This document shows, piece by piece, positions 46,190-57,604 of a stretch of DNA of 64,000 nt. Where the stretch lies: NCBI RefSeq assembly GCF_036320965.1, contig NC_092240.1, positions 13,777,001 to 13,841,000 on the forward strand. The letters are read 5' to 3'. A model generated the notes under the pieces. It worked only from the letters and a program-made list of their open reading frames with translations, was not told the origin of the DNA and did no database searches. The translations under genes and the position numbers were made by a program. The stretch is from Panulirus ornatus (taxonomy: Eukaryota; Arthropoda; Malacostraca; Decapoda; Palinuridae). How positions within the stretch are numbered: the stretch's first letter is position 1; each line of letters starts with the position of its first letter.

Positions 46190-47462
46190 AGATTTTCAGC
46201 GTCTTCATGGATAATGTTGAGGTTCCTGAGGATTGGCGGAATGCATGTATAGTGCCACTATACAAAGCTAAGGGGAATAAATGAGTGTGCTCAAATTACA
46301 GAGTTAAGTTCCCCGAGTGTTTCTGGTGGGGTAAATGGGAGGGGAGTGATTGAGAGGGTCAAGACATGCAAAGAGCATCAGACTAGGGAGGAGCAGTGTG
46401 GTTTCAGAAGTGGCAGAGGATATGTGGATCAGGTGTTTGCTTTAAGGAATGCACAAGAAATACTAGGAGAAACAAATGGATTTGTACGTGGCACTTTTGG
46501 ATCTGGAGAAAGAATATGAAGGAGTTGACAGAAATGCCTTGTGGAAGATCTTAATATATGATGTACGAGCAAAGCTACTATAAGTAGTTTAAAGTTTTTA
46601 TCAACTGTGTTAATGCATGTATATGCGTAGGAGGAGAGGAGAGCGAGTGGTTCTATGTGAAGGATGGTCTGCGGCAAGGGTGTGTAATGTCACCATTCCC
46701 GTTTAATTTGTTAATGGATGGGGTGATGAGGGAGGTAAATGTCAGTGTCATGGAGAGAAGGGCGAGTATGCGGTCTGTAGGAGATGAGGGGACCTGGGAA
46801 GTGCGTCAGTTGTTGTTTGCTGATAATACAGCACTGGTGGCAGATTCGAGCGAGTATCTGCAAAAGTTGGTGACCGAGTTTGGAAGAGCGTGTGAAAGGA
46901 GAAAGTTGAAAGACAGGTTAGTCGGGGCGAGAGTCTGAATGGAGAAATATTGGAGAAAGTGAAGCGTTTCAGATAACTGGGAGTTGACATGGCAGCAAAT
47001 GGAACAATGGAAGTGGAAGAGCGCCAAAGGGAGGGTAGGTGGAGTAATAAAGAGAGTGGTCGAGAGCTGCAGAGGGTGTGCCGAAATGATTTAGACATAT
47101 GGATAGAATGAGTGAGGAAAGGTTGACAAAGAACATACGTGTCAGTAGTAGAGGGGAACAAGGAGAAGGAGACAAAATTGGAGATGGAAGGATAGAGTGG
47201 AAAAATTTTGATCTGGGACTGAACACGCAGGAGGGTGAAAGGTGTACACGTGATAAGAGTGAATTGGGGTCGACGTGTTGTCAATGGACTGAACCAGAGC
47301 ATGTGAAGCGTCCAGGGTCAACCATGGAAAAGTCTGTGGGACCTGGATGTGGATAGGGAGCTGTGTTTTGGGTGTATTACACATGACAGCTAGAAAATGA
47401 ATATGAACGAATGTAGCCTTATTCTGTTTCTGGCGCTCCCTCAATAAAGCGAAAAATGTAGA
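46190..47462 (+). pseudogene. LINE reverse transcriptase, longest copy of the core-carrying family
   Basis: This copy reaches furthest 5'. It reads FMDNVEVPEDWRNACIVPLY then KAKGNK (about 46205-46280, the region before the first RT box), QCGFRSGRGYVDQVFAL-like sequence near 46400, and then a clean frame at 46657-46938. That frame has KDGLRQGCVMSPFPFNLLMD (motif B region) and QLLFADNTALVADSSEYL, where the catalytic FADD reads FADN. After 46938 the frame shifts and the C-terminal part parallels 40385-40953 (RMSEERLTKN, NTQEGERCTRDK), ending in the tail GTATTACACATGACAGCTAG and a decayed core near 47430. The altered catalytic box and frameshifts make it inactive. Confidence 0.82.
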
Positions 47463-47525
47463 GGATTCAAACTCCGCACCAACGCGTCGAAGGACAGTGA
47501 ATCTAGCCACTAGACTCCGACGTGA
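47463..47525 (-). mobile_element. tRNA-like SINE head fragment
   Basis: On the - strand, CGGAGTCTAGTGGCTAG (47519-47503) resembles an A box and GGAGTTTGAATCC (47475-47463) a B box, with roughly tRNA-like spacing. It lies at the end of the LINE tail. Too degenerate to be a functional tRNA gene. Confidence 0.4.
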
Positions 47526-47627
47526 GAAAAGCTGTCCATCTCAGACCAACATATGGTCAAGTAAGATCCCCCCTTCACCCCACCTGAAGAGTCAAGAAAA
47601 TCTATTGCCACTAATCGATTACCTTAT

Positions 47628-47643
47628 ATATATATATATATAT
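47628..47643. repeat. Short (TA)n tract
   Basis: Eight TA units next to the reversed family B SINE, again at an element edge. Confidence 0.8.
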
Positions 47644-47644
47644 T

Positions 47645-47800
47645 TCCTGGGTATAGGGCAGCAAGTATTCTGCCTCAATCTCCTGCGTGTCGTAAAAGGC
47701 GACTAAGAAGTGGAGGAGAGGTGGGGGCAGCGGCTGGAAACCTAACTTTCCTACACCGCTTTCCCAAAAAATGGGAACAGGAAGGAGCCAAAGAGGGATG
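47645..47800 (-). mobile_element. SINE-like element, family B, 3' half, reversed
   Basis: On the - strand it reads CCCTCTTTGGCTCCTTCCTG, TTTCCAGCCGCTGCCCCC, TTAGTCGCCTTTTACGACAC, GCAGGAGATTGAGGCAGAAT, CTATACCCAGG, a more diverged version of the 3' half of 33589-33833. Confidence 0.6.
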
Positions 47801-47829
47801 TCTTTTTTCCTCTATGGTTCATTCATCTG

Positions 47830-48300
47830 TTCGTAATGCTACCTCTCTCAACCACACGTCTCCCACAACCAACAAGGATAACACTGACGAAACACACGAG
47901 TGAAGCAACTAAACAAGCACCATATAGCCACCTTCACCACTCTCTCCTAAAACTACCTTCACCCCTGCGGACGTACACCCATCAGAAGCCACACTCCTTA
48001 GACAAACGCGAGTCACAACTCCCTGTCAACGCTTCTGACACCACCCATCCCTACATCACAGACACCATCGTTGCGACATATTCAATGACCCTTCATGCCC
48101 ACGGTGCAAGAACCACAACGAAAACACTGAACACTTATCGCTTAGTTGCCTTGCGCGCTTTCAACACACAGACGGACATACAACATCGCTACACTTATGA
48201 TTTACGGACCTAACCGGTGGACGTGGTCGACTTCCTAGGCGCTGCAAAAACCTTAGAAAAAAGAAAAATACGAGGAACTTAAAAAAAAAACGAATCCACT
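47830..48300 (+). pseudogene. LINE C-terminal zinc-knuckle-like fragment
   Basis: In the + frame near 48088-48145 the sequence reads NDPSCPRCKNHNENTEHLSL followed by C: a C-x2-C-x7-H-x4-C-like pattern with the TEHL signature common at the C-terminus of several LINE clades. A further frame downstream gives TYDLRT, followed in other frames by decayed VVDFL-like and AAKTLEKRK sequence, also typical of that end. Stops and shifts separate the parts. It is distinct from the core-carrying LINE. Confidence 0.5.
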
Positions 48301-48707
48301 TATGGCACCAAGTGTTCCTCATTACAGAATAACCATCACATTATCACATCCATTGTTCCACGCGAACCTTCGCTAATTTTTTTATACTGCCTGCCCAATC
48401 ATGTAATTATACCAGTACAAGTATACCATCTTCAGTTAAAATACTTCAGCCTTAATCAGAGGCGTTCTTTTAATATTCCTCCCGAGTTGGCCATAATCAT
48501 CCACGACTACAATAAATAAACCGAGGAGAAAATATAGAAAAAAATAATAGGATACAGGACCTCATTAGTCTGGAAATCCCTGATTATCTTCATGCCAATG
48601 ATTTAGTTATGGAAATTTTTACCTCAAGAATTTCTTTTTTTCTTCCTTTTTGAATAACTTTAGGATTCGTGGAGGCTGTGATGAAACATTCATGAAAAAT
48701 CAGGAAT
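48301..48707. other. AT-rich unique DNA, no gene seen
   Basis: Nothing recognisable. Confidence 0.4.
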
Positions 48708-48714
48708 CTCTCTC

Positions 48715-48782
<68 letters not shown>
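48708..48782. repeat. (TC)n microsatellite
   Basis: CT tract with a TCCCTC interruption near 48724. Confidence 0.97.
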
Positions 48783-48784
<2 letters not shown>

Positions 48785-49140
48785 GGCAGTGTGGTATCAC
48801 GGAAAAATAAAAAAAATGCTATTAAATGAAATACATGGGACGAGCGATATGCACTAACCCTACCTAAATGGTGGGAAATGTTTCTGAAAGTCCGTACGTA
48901 GATACGTACATGTGTAGGTATTCTCACTCTCCCTTCTCTCTCTTCGCATGAAGAAGCACGTCTGACCGACAGGTACAAATAAAGGCAGTTGGGTCTGACA
49001 GACGGGCGATCCAATTCGTCTTAAAAGGCGCGTTCAGTAGGAGACCTGGGGGATTGGAATTCTCTCCTCTTCTCTCTCGTCCTCTTGAACCCATCTTATC
49101 TCACGCCGTCCCTGGCGCGCCAGCGGTATCGTCCTCTTCA
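48783..49140. other. Unique DNA, no gene seen
   Basis: Nothing recognisable. Confidence 0.4.
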
Positions 49141-49154
49141 GAATGAGCTTCGAA

Positions 49155-49362
49155 ATGCGAGGAGCAAGACCTCTGCCTCAACCACAGAGGCGAAGCATAC
49201 GTCAATTCACAGGGTGGTGAAAAAATGGGAGGAGCAACACCTCCCTCAGCCAAAGAGGAAAGGCATACATCACAAGTCACAGGGTGGTGAGAAAATGGGA
49301 GGAGCAACACCTCCCTCAACCACAGAGGCGAGGCATACATCAGAAGTCATAGGGTCGTGAAA
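49155..49362. repeat. ~69-bp tandem repeat, about 3 copies
   Basis: The unit includes GAGGCGAAGCATACGTCA, TCACAGGGTGGTGAAAAAAT, and GGGAGGAGCAACACCTCCCT. Copies start near 49186, 49255 and 49325; a partial first copy lies at 49155. Confidence 0.85.
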
Positions 49363-50740
49363 AAAAAATCCCAGAAGGCACGGTGCCCGATCTACTACAC
49401 TCGAATTTCATTTCTGAACGGAGAAGACTAAGAACGAAAGACGACTTTGGGTGGGAAATAAAATATATATGGCCGCGGGGAAGATCGAGAGGCGCCATAT
49501 ATATTCACAGCTTGTTACCGTCAGGTATTCGAAACGTTGTGGACCGCCCGATGAAAAGCCTTCGAAAGTGGACACTCGAAATCATACATATTTGTATTCT
49601 AACGACACATGGCTAGCCAGGCTGTGGAAGGTAGATATGAACGTACAGGGCCACAGCTTCGAACAGGCTAAAGGGACAAACGAAGCACTTCTAAGCTGTG
49701 GCGGTACGCGGAACTGCAAAATGAACCACGAGGCACTTCTAAGCCGTGAAGATAACGGACACCCATAAAACCACCACATCTACTCATTCCAAACAAGTGA
49801 TACACATTTCACGCCACTAGATGGGTTTCAAAACTAAATAAAGATCCGGTCTGACCTTCTCCTCGCCACCCCAAGGAGGAAGCGGATCCTACTCTCCTCC
49901 TTCCGTCTGCGGGCGTGAAGTATTGACCAGCTCTTGTCTTGCGCTACAGTACCCAAGGAACAGGACTCTCCTTTCGTTAGCCCCCCCTGTCCTGACACCA
50001 TGGTTGGCCCCCTGGCGGCACTGCGGAGGAGTTCTCCCACACTCTCATACCTTCGTACGTCTACTGTTGGTGACGTTATGTTTCGCGTTGGTCGTTAAGG
50101 AAGGATATAGAAGGCATACGGGAGTTAGGATTAGAATATCCATTTGACGCAGTCTAGGAGGAGAGGAAGGTTTGACAATTTGTCTATGCGTGTGACCAGA
50201 CCCCCTCCTACATGAGGTTACGTTGCGAGTGAGAAGTCAACTTCAGATGTGCTATGTAATTGAGAAATGAGTCTACATTTCCCTGCTAGTGTAAGGTGCG
50301 CGACTTAGGAGGGTGTATGAGCCTCTGGAAAGAGAATTCCTGGGGTAATTATTAAATAAATGAATATATATACTATACTCAAGTAGAACAGACCTTCCTA
50401 TAAATATATAAATAACATTCGAACATGCGCTTCTAAGTAAAATGAACTTCAGGGTGTTACTTCTGTGGATTCTAAGTGATTTACAGAATAATTTACGATT
50501 ACTTGCTCAACACAAGAACCTACACAAGCTGACGTCGTCAGTACACACAAACCCACACACACACACACATGCAGTATACTGAGAATGCAATGATTTTTAA
50601 CAATACAATGTGTGTGTGGTGTGGTGGTGGCACGCATTCCTGTAGCTGTCATAGAACCTTTGTCAGTGTGTGTTATGTTTGTGTGTGTGCAATGTTGATC
50701 TGCCACAGTTCGTGGAAGCTGAAAGACCGAGTGGTAATCA
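49363..50740. other. Unique DNA, no convincing gene
   Basis: A tandem-like echo, AAGCACTTCTAAGCTGTGGC and AGGCACTTCTAAGCCGTGAA, occurs at about 49684 and 49731. A 105-codon + frame (49451-49768) covers it. No recognisable domain. A small CA tract lies at 50551-50569. Confidence 0.35.
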
Positions 50741-50871
50741 AAATCTCTTAATCCTACACTTAAATATGACAGGTGACCAATGAGAATCTCTTATTCCTAC
50801 ATTGTATAAATATGACAGGAGGCCAATGAGAATCTCTTAATCCTACACGAAATGTCATGACAGGAGGCCAG
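50741..50871. repeat. ~47-bp tandem repeat, 3 copies
   Basis: The unit is approximately AATCTCTTAATCCTACACTT followed by AAATATGACAGGTGACCAATG. The second and third copies carry AGGAGGCCAATGAG or AGGAGGCCAGAG. Confidence 0.85.
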
Positions 50872-51077
50872 AGTTCCTTTTCTTTATCAAGATCCTCTCC
50901 GTTTACCAACAAGACAATTTCATCATAAAACTTTTAAGGGATATATAGTACTACGAGTCAAATTCTAGTCATAGATTCTTTAACTTTGGGTAACAACGCA
51001 AGAACTGGAACTTACTCTTTATAAAGACGAGCCAGAAATTTTTGAGCAAGCCAAATCAAATTAAAAGTATTAGTATG

Positions 51078-51081
<4 letters not shown>
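50872..51081. other. AT-rich unique DNA
   Basis: Nothing recognisable. Confidence 0.35.

Positions 51082-51158
<77 letters not shown>
51082..51158. repeat. (TA)n microsatellite
   Basis: Pure TA tract in unique DNA. Confidence 0.97.
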
Positions 51159-51160
<2 letters not shown>

Positions 51161-51546
51161 CATGAATGTTACCAGTGAGTACGCCATTAGTAGCAAGCGA
51201 GTGCATGGTACTCATAATTGCATTACCTAGACTTAAAAGCATGAGCATGTTCGGGCCAGATTGAAACAATATGTGATCCAAGAAGATTACTCATGTTTTA
51301 AGTACCATGAAATTAATTTTCAAATGTATTACTATCTACGACTAGTAGGATTCCACCTGCACATCTCTTGTGAAATATCATCTACGGCCAAGAGAGTTTA
51401 ACATGCCTATCTTCACTATGTATGTGGAAAAAATTGGAAGACTCAATCCATCCACAGATAAAAAGGAGATGTGCTGATTACACAATATCCGTACTGTAAT
51501 TGGTAATACAGCTGAGGAATTACAGAGCTGAGCGAATGATAATGTA
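51159..51546. other. AT-rich unique DNA, no gene seen
   Basis: Nothing recognisable. Confidence 0.4.
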
Positions 51547-51712
51547 AATCATTTACGGTCGCCAGAATGCCATACCCACCTCATTTACGGTCACCAGGCT
51601 GTCACACGCACTTTTACACCTCATTTACGGTCGCCAACATGCCAAATGCACCTCATTTACGGTCGCCAGAACGTCACTTGCACTTCATTTACAGATTATC
51701 ACGTGCACTTCC
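51547..51712. repeat. ~33-bp tandem repeat, about 5 copies
   Basis: CCTCATTTACGGTCGCCAGA followed by ATGCCATACCCA or similar. Unit lengths vary by a few bases and the last copy is decayed. Confidence 0.85.
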
Positions 51713-52889
51713 TCAATACCTGTGAGAGACGCCTAGACATTTCCAGCATCATCCTTCGACACCTGAAGTGGTCGTTAATTATACAACACAGGCGCTCGGC
51801 TCTGTCATAAACCTAAGACAACAAGCTTAAACAAATGACAGTCACTGAAATTCATATATTTCCACCCTGATATCAAAAGCAATATCCTCACTATGTTTAT
51901 AAAACATTATTTTTCCTTTTGTTTTTTCTTTAGTTTCCATTCAATCCACGTGACATGAACTAATTAAACACAATACGTGTCGGTAAATACGTATAGCCGA
52001 GGAGAAAAAATCTAAACATGATTATTTGTGTAAGACTTCTTTCACAGCCACCATGATGATTATGCAGCCACACTCGCACAATATGTATGGATGAAATGTG
52101 CACAGATTTACTTTAATCCCTTAATACCCAAAACAGGAACTGATCGCTCAGTCTATTTACCCTCAACCTGGACGCACACGTATACTGCACTATACTCGAG
52201 AGTAGTGCAGAGTAATATACCCACACTTGTAGCCCAACGGGACACTCGTATATAAAACACCCATCACAACCAAGGCCACTGTATAACAAAACGCTTCATA
52301 ACACTAACACATTAACAAGCTGTAAACGGTGGGTCCCAACGCGAACGAAGGCGACTTATTTTTGCCTTGAAATGTGGCTCGATGACGCGCGGTGCGAAGG
52401 AGATAACGCCTGGAGAGTCAGGTTAATACGACTAAAAGCCTTTACGAGAGAGAGAGAGAGAGAGACCCCAGCCATCACCAGCTGTTGGGGGGAGGAAGTC
52501 GTCTGCCTGTCCTCGATCACTCCCCCGTCCCTCCTCCGTCTGAGGGATCGTATTCAGAAGCCTGACAAGATGGAGGATAGCCTAGGCTCTTCCCGGAATT
52601 ATCACGCCGCCCAGCTCTTGGCATTCCCAGGGAAGGGGATGTTGAATATAGGAAATGGTTCAATCTGAACTTGCCAGTTACTTCTAGATTGTCATCTTCA
52701 AAACCACTCAACGAGAGATGATGTACCAGCGGTAGTCACTGCGCGGGCCCCGTTTGTTACCGAAAGTAATACTGGCAAGTGTAAAACGCACACTCGTTAT
52801 TAAACTACGGCGTGTAAAGCGTAAAGATGTAATGTACATTTTCTATACACCAAAATCTCTTTGTACAATAATTCCATATGTATATATAT
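51713..52889. other. Unique DNA, no gene seen
   Basis: A short GA tract lies at 52447-52464. Frames are short; one of 98 codons (52372-52668, +) includes the GA tract and has no recognisable domain. Confidence 0.4.
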
Positions 52890-53102
52890 TTTTTTCTTTC
52901 TTTCAAACTATTCGCCATTTCCCGCGTTAGCAAGGTAGCGTTAAGAACAGAGGGCTGGGCCTCTGAGGGAATATCCTCACCTGGCCCCCTTCTCTGCCCT
53001 TCTTTTGGAAAATTAAAAAAAAAAAAAAGGGAGGATTTCCAGCCCCCCGCTCCCTCCCCTTTTAGTCGCCTTCTACGACACGCAGGGAATACGTGGGATA
53101 TA

Positions 53103-53105
<3 letters not shown>
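52890..53105 (+). mobile_element. SINE-like element, family B
   Basis: ACTATTCGCCATTTCCCGCG, TTAGCAAGGTAGCGTTAAGA, ACCTGGCCCCCTTCTCTGCC, GAGGATTTCCAGCC, TTCTACGACACGCAGGGAAT, ACGTGGGATATAA. Compared with 33589-33833 it lacks the final TATTCTTTCTCCCCTATCCC part and runs straight into a TA tract. Confidence 0.75.

Positions 53106-53167
<62 letters not shown>
53106..53167. repeat. (TA)n microsatellite
   Basis: TA tract at the 3' edge of the family B SINE. Confidence 0.97.
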
Positions 53168-53168
<1 letters not shown>

Positions 53169-53640
53169 TTGCAAAGCCTTTGCGGCCCGCTCGAAATTTT
53201 CCATGGCCTCGATTGACCCTTCCCCCTTCCGAGTGAACATCACTGTGTTACACCAACTTCTTAACATACGCTGGCTAAATGCGTAGCTTGGATGGTATTT
53301 TTTATGGTGGTAAAACGGAGGGAGCCTGGCTCTCGTGGGATAACAAGCCCGACCGCCCCTAAGCCCACAGTGCTTAGGTCCCTCACCACCAGAGGGTCGC
53401 CCGAAACCATAGGATCAGCATCTCCTTAGTTGTAGGGAGGTTTAATATTACACAACTGTGATAAAAAAAGAGAATTTCTTAACATATTATACCCATAAAA
53501 TCCACTCCAACTTATTTCCTTTATTGACGAACCGCATTCAAACTATAACATGGCCTATGCCAAGCAAGACCAGAGGATTATTCTGTGATGAGCATCTTCA
53601 AGATAAAAGTATGGACGGTATCACTCGGTCCTGATCACCG
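53168..53640. other. Unique DNA, no gene seen
   Basis: Nothing recognisable. Confidence 0.4.
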
Positions 53641-53945
53641 TGATCTACAGAAGACCACTGAAGGTGCTCATGACAATCGTGATTAACGAAGGCTCAGCAG
53701 ATCGGACGACCTCGATCAACCAGACCTGATGACTCAAACCAGAAGGTCCTTGACGACCAGAACTGAGGACTCATTAGTAAACCTGACGACTCAAGGTAGT
53801 TGCTCTGTCGACCTGAACCAGCACCAGACCTGAAGAGCACCAGGTCAGCAGCGGATCTTTCTACCTAATCAATAAACTTGATGACCTGGGCCTCCAAGAC
53901 CTGGCGACCAAGACCTGGATCTTGAGGACCTGACGACCAGAGACA
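53641..53945. repeat. Very degenerate GACCTGACGAC-type repeats
   Basis: Words such as GACCTGATGACTCA, AACCTGACGACTCAAGG, and GACCTGACGACCAG recur irregularly (about 53715, 53784, 53880, 53928). This may be a decayed tandem repeat; the unit length is not constant. Confidence 0.4.
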
Positions 53946-54476
53946 ACAGAGAAGTAATCAGGCGAGGACCGCTAAGGCCAAGTAGTTGACCTTTTGTCTT
54001 TATTACGACCAGGGAGGGCGATCCCACCACCCCAGCCCAGCAACCCCTTGCTACTCAGCCACCTTCCCCTCACGCTTGCTTCTTCCTCCTCTCACGCTTC
54101 TACCTAGTGACTTTCTACCCTGTCAAGCTTCTCCCCTGTCACGCTTCCATCCTATTCCGCATCCACCCTGTCACGCTTCTAACTTAACTCTCTTCTACCC
54201 TGACTCGTCTGTAATCTGTCTACTCTGTCTATCCTTGAATCTCTGTTACGGTTCATACTGAATCCCCTTTTCCCACGTTCTTGCCCATCTTACAACACCG
54301 TTACGATTCAGTTTCCTTCTCTCCCTTCAGCATCCATAATCCATCACTCTACCGCCCTCTTTCTATTCCTTCATCTTCTGGTCCCTCATTTTCCGCCGCT
54401 TCACCTACTTTCCTCATTTCCTCTCCCTTCGTCTTGTGTCCTCTCGCCAACCTTTTTTCCCTTAGAGTACATCTCC
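53946..54476. other. Pyrimidine-rich DNA with short repeats
   Basis: CACCCTGTCACGCTTCTA-like words recur from 54060 to 54190. The C/T bias opens + frames of 71-91 codons, which I treat as compositional. Confidence 0.4.
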
Positions 54477-54615
54477 CGTCGCTGTACCCTCAATGACAAA
54501 AAAAAACTTACCTAACTCACCTTCATCCACAATACCTGCATTGTTATCCTCACTGTACCCTCGATTACAAAACAGTTACCCAATGTCATCCTTTCATCCA
54601 CTGTTCCTTCAGGTA
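54477..54615. repeat. ~70-bp tandem repeat, 2 copies
   Basis: CGCTGTACCCTCAATGACAA...CACCTTCATCCACAATACCT is echoed by CACTGTACCCTCGATTACAA...CCTTTCATCCACTGTTCCTT. Confidence 0.6.
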
Positions 54616-54814
54616 CCCGACCAACGTCCACTGTTCTCCCCGCCACACGTAATCGCCACACAATGTCCCCGCAGCCACGGCTATTTCTGTTTGCTACAAT
54701 ATTTCCCAAAACTCGCTTTTTTTTTTTACCCCGGGGGAAAGTTATGACCCATTAGAAACGTCTCATTTCTCTCTCTCATACGGCCTTTGTTCCTTCCTTA
54801 TCTAAATTTCATAG

Positions 54815-54816
<2 letters not shown>
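54616..54816. other. Unique DNA
   Basis: Nothing recognisable. Confidence 0.35.

Positions 54817-54896
<80 letters not shown>
54817..54896. repeat. (TC)n microsatellite
   Basis: Pure TC tract of 40 units. Confidence 0.97.
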
Positions 54897-54899
<3 letters not shown>

Positions 54900-55312
54900 A
54901 TGCAAAAGAAACGACTCGAATCGGACATGTAACAATTTCATTAAAACTTTCGTCTGGCAACCCCCCCAAAAAAAAGAAAAATCAAGAAAAAATGATTTAA
55001 AAGGAAAGTCAACCACACTACACAAGCCATTCGTAATTTCTCCCATTTTTCAAGCATTCGTTTTTAAGTTCTCGTGAGCAGGACCCCCCTCGGTTCGTGA
55101 CAAGATACGATACTGGGATTCGTAACGCAGCGGTAAGCATCGTGCGTGCGTTACGTCACCGATGAATCACGAAGATCCCCTTCCCCCCCAAGGAGACGCT
55201 TTTTCCCCCCATCTCAGTTACCAGGGAACTGGGTGTTGCTGGGAGCCTTGGGGGACGAGTAGCAACTCTTCCCCACCAGCTGGATGATGACACGAAAGAT
55301 GCAGACCTACGA
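54897..55312. other. Unique DNA, no gene seen
   Basis: Nothing recognisable. Confidence 0.4.
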
Positions 55313-55798
55313 GATATTCAAGTGCTCCGAAGTACGATATAAAGTACTACGAAGTACGATATATTCAGTGCTACGAAGTGCGATATAGTAAGTACTACGA
55401 AGTTCGATATATTAAGTACTACGAAGTTCGATATATTCAGTGCTCTGAAGCACGATATATTCAGTGCTATGAAGTGCGATATATTCAGTATTAAGAAGTA
55501 CGATATATTCAGTGCTCCGAAGTACGATATATTAAGTACTACGAAGTACGATATATTAAGTACTACGAAGTACGATATATTAAGTACTACCAAGTACGAT
55601 ATATTAAGTACTACCAAGTACGATATATTAAGTACTACCAAGTACGATATATTAAGTACTACCAAGTACGATATATTCAGTGCTCTGAAGTACGATATAT
55701 CCAGTGCTCCGAAGTACGATATATTCAGTGATACGAAGTACGATATATTCAGTGCTCTGAAGTACGATATATTCAGTACTACGAAGTACATTGATATC
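55313..55798. repeat. 24-bp AT-rich minisatellite, about 20 copies
   Basis: The unit is ACGAAGTACGATATATTAAG plus TACT. Two unit types mix: those with TTAAGTACTAC and those with TTCAGTGCTCY. A block at about 55555-55670 is nearly uniform, while the edges are variable. Open on both strands (TKYDILST on +, NISYLVVL on -), again because the 24-bp unit has no stop in those frames. Confidence 0.95.
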
Positions 55799-55849
55799 TA
55801 GAACACAAGTACATCTGAATCAGTGAAGTGGTTGGTCTCGACATATCTT

Positions 55850-56420
55850 CCACAATACTGTTAGATGCAAGCCAGAAATGTAATATTCGTTATCACTCAA
55901 GTGCCAAAAGCCATAAAGCTTTCTAATGCAACACCAGTTATCAAGAAAGAAGACAAAACATTGCTAAATTTGAGAAATCTTTTTTTTAAAATCAACACTA
56001 CTATATGTAATAAACTGATAACCGATTATCAACATTATGGAATCTACGTGAATCTTTTCGTCATACATCTGATAACCGGGTTACAGAAATATCCTCAGAT
56101 GTTATTTACTTAAAACACTCTAAAAGCGTTCGACACGGTACCACACACGAAATAGCTGCATAGAATTAAGAGCTCATTATCACACGCATTCCACTCTGTG
56201 GTAGGATGGTAGACTGACGTAAGACAGAAAACGAGGCATGGCTTCACGTGACAAGTGGAGTCACACAAGGGTCACTCCTGGAACCCATGCTTTTCACTAC
56301 TTGATTCTGTATACACCTTCAGACCATGGCTGGAAAACGAATTCCCCGATATACGTGTTGACAGTAAATAGTCCCATTTGAAGAGGGAAAACAGTCTAAT
56401 TCACCTCTTTAAACAATGAA
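55850..56420 (+). pseudogene. CR1/Jockey-type LINE reverse transcriptase fragment
   Basis: KLSNATPVIKKEDKTLLN (about 55915-55970) matches the usual start of the RT domain. Further on, in shifted frames, come a NKLITDYQHYGIYVNLF-like stretch, a degraded FDTVPHTK box (first catalytic Asp region, about 56130), and SGVTQGSLLEPMLFTT (about 56260). No Y/FADD box is seen; the sequence diverges after about 56400. It is closest to the LINE at 35495-36990. Confidence 0.75.
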
Positions 56421-57531
56421 CTTTTTTGTTACATGTGTCATCCGAGGAGGAGCCCGCTGGTACTAGTGATAGGGAACACTTCCCGTTCACACTTTCCTAA
56501 GAATTTCAACGGCAGCATACTTTCCCTGTACGAAGTGATATTCTTCTGAAGGTTTTATTTCCCCTCCACTACGGCCTGTCGAGTCTGACAGAGAGGTTGG
56601 GCGAGGAGGTGCCTCCAGCTTCCGTAACCAGGTTCGAATTCCGATATAACCATGAGAGCAGATGTTCTCGTCATGTACCATCAAGTCTCCCGTTGTATAT
56701 CACTGCCATAATAGATCGTTGCCTTGCCGAGGCCTTCAATATATTGTACACCCACCGAGGAAAGTCGTGGGACCGTCACTTAGCGTCACGACGGATGACG
56801 ACGCATTTGGTGTTCTTTAAACTCTTGTTCTCCCGTCAAAGAAAAAAAAAGGGGGGTGGGGGTGGAGAAACTGAATTGCTGTTTAGCGTGACAGTAACTC
56901 TTTCATCGCTAAATGAATCGTCTCTCTTTTGGGACGAACGATGCAGTCAATGTACCATCACCAGAGCGCACTTTATGATCTTTCAGAATACCTATCAACC
57001 TTTGAAGGGAAAGTCTGATGACACAAATATTGGGAGATGATTTCCTATACTTCCCATCCACCGAAACGTTAATACAGAGCAACCCTGTGAGCCAGGGGTG
57101 ATGGAAATAAATAATATTCAGTGCACTGATTAAAGAAGGAAATATATGTATGATTTCAGAAGACCTGATTACCCTGCCAAGCATATTGAAGTGATAAACC
57201 CCTTTCAAACACACTATGAATTTTGATCTAGATAAACATTTTGGATTAATTACATATTACTTCATTTAGGTGCGTGCAAAATCCTATTAATCTGTCATTA
57301 CCTTTCTGAAAAGACCCTCCGAATCTAAACTCGGATTCTAAATGCACTTATCATATACCTGAGTGTGTTCATAAAACACGTTAATTACTTTGAAACATCT
57401 ATAACATTTCTCAGCAATTTGTAATAACTTAAATTTCCTCTTGATTCAAAGAGCGAATGAATCTAAAAGTTCAAATATATCAATTATGACAGTTGTAGTT
57501 GTAAGTCATACGCGTTACAATATATAATATA

Positions 57532-57534
<3 letters not shown>
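56421..57534. other. Unique DNA with a 147-codon open frame
   Basis: The + frame 56597-57040 is among the longest here not built from simple repeats. It begins over a B-box-like GGTTCGAATTCC (about 56630-56641) and contains a short G-rich patch (56850-56866). I recognise no domain, and a partly overlapping - frame of 101 codons exists. Probably chance. Confidence 0.25.

Positions 57535-57604
<70 letters not shown>
57535..57604. repeat. (TA)n microsatellite with short (CA)n end
   Basis: TA with an imperfect start, then ACACACA. Confidence 0.97.

Noticed and set aside
56597..57040. 147-codon + frame as a gene
   Set aside because: No domain, a partly overlapping antisense frame, and a start over a SINE-like B box; kept only as a note in the region entry.
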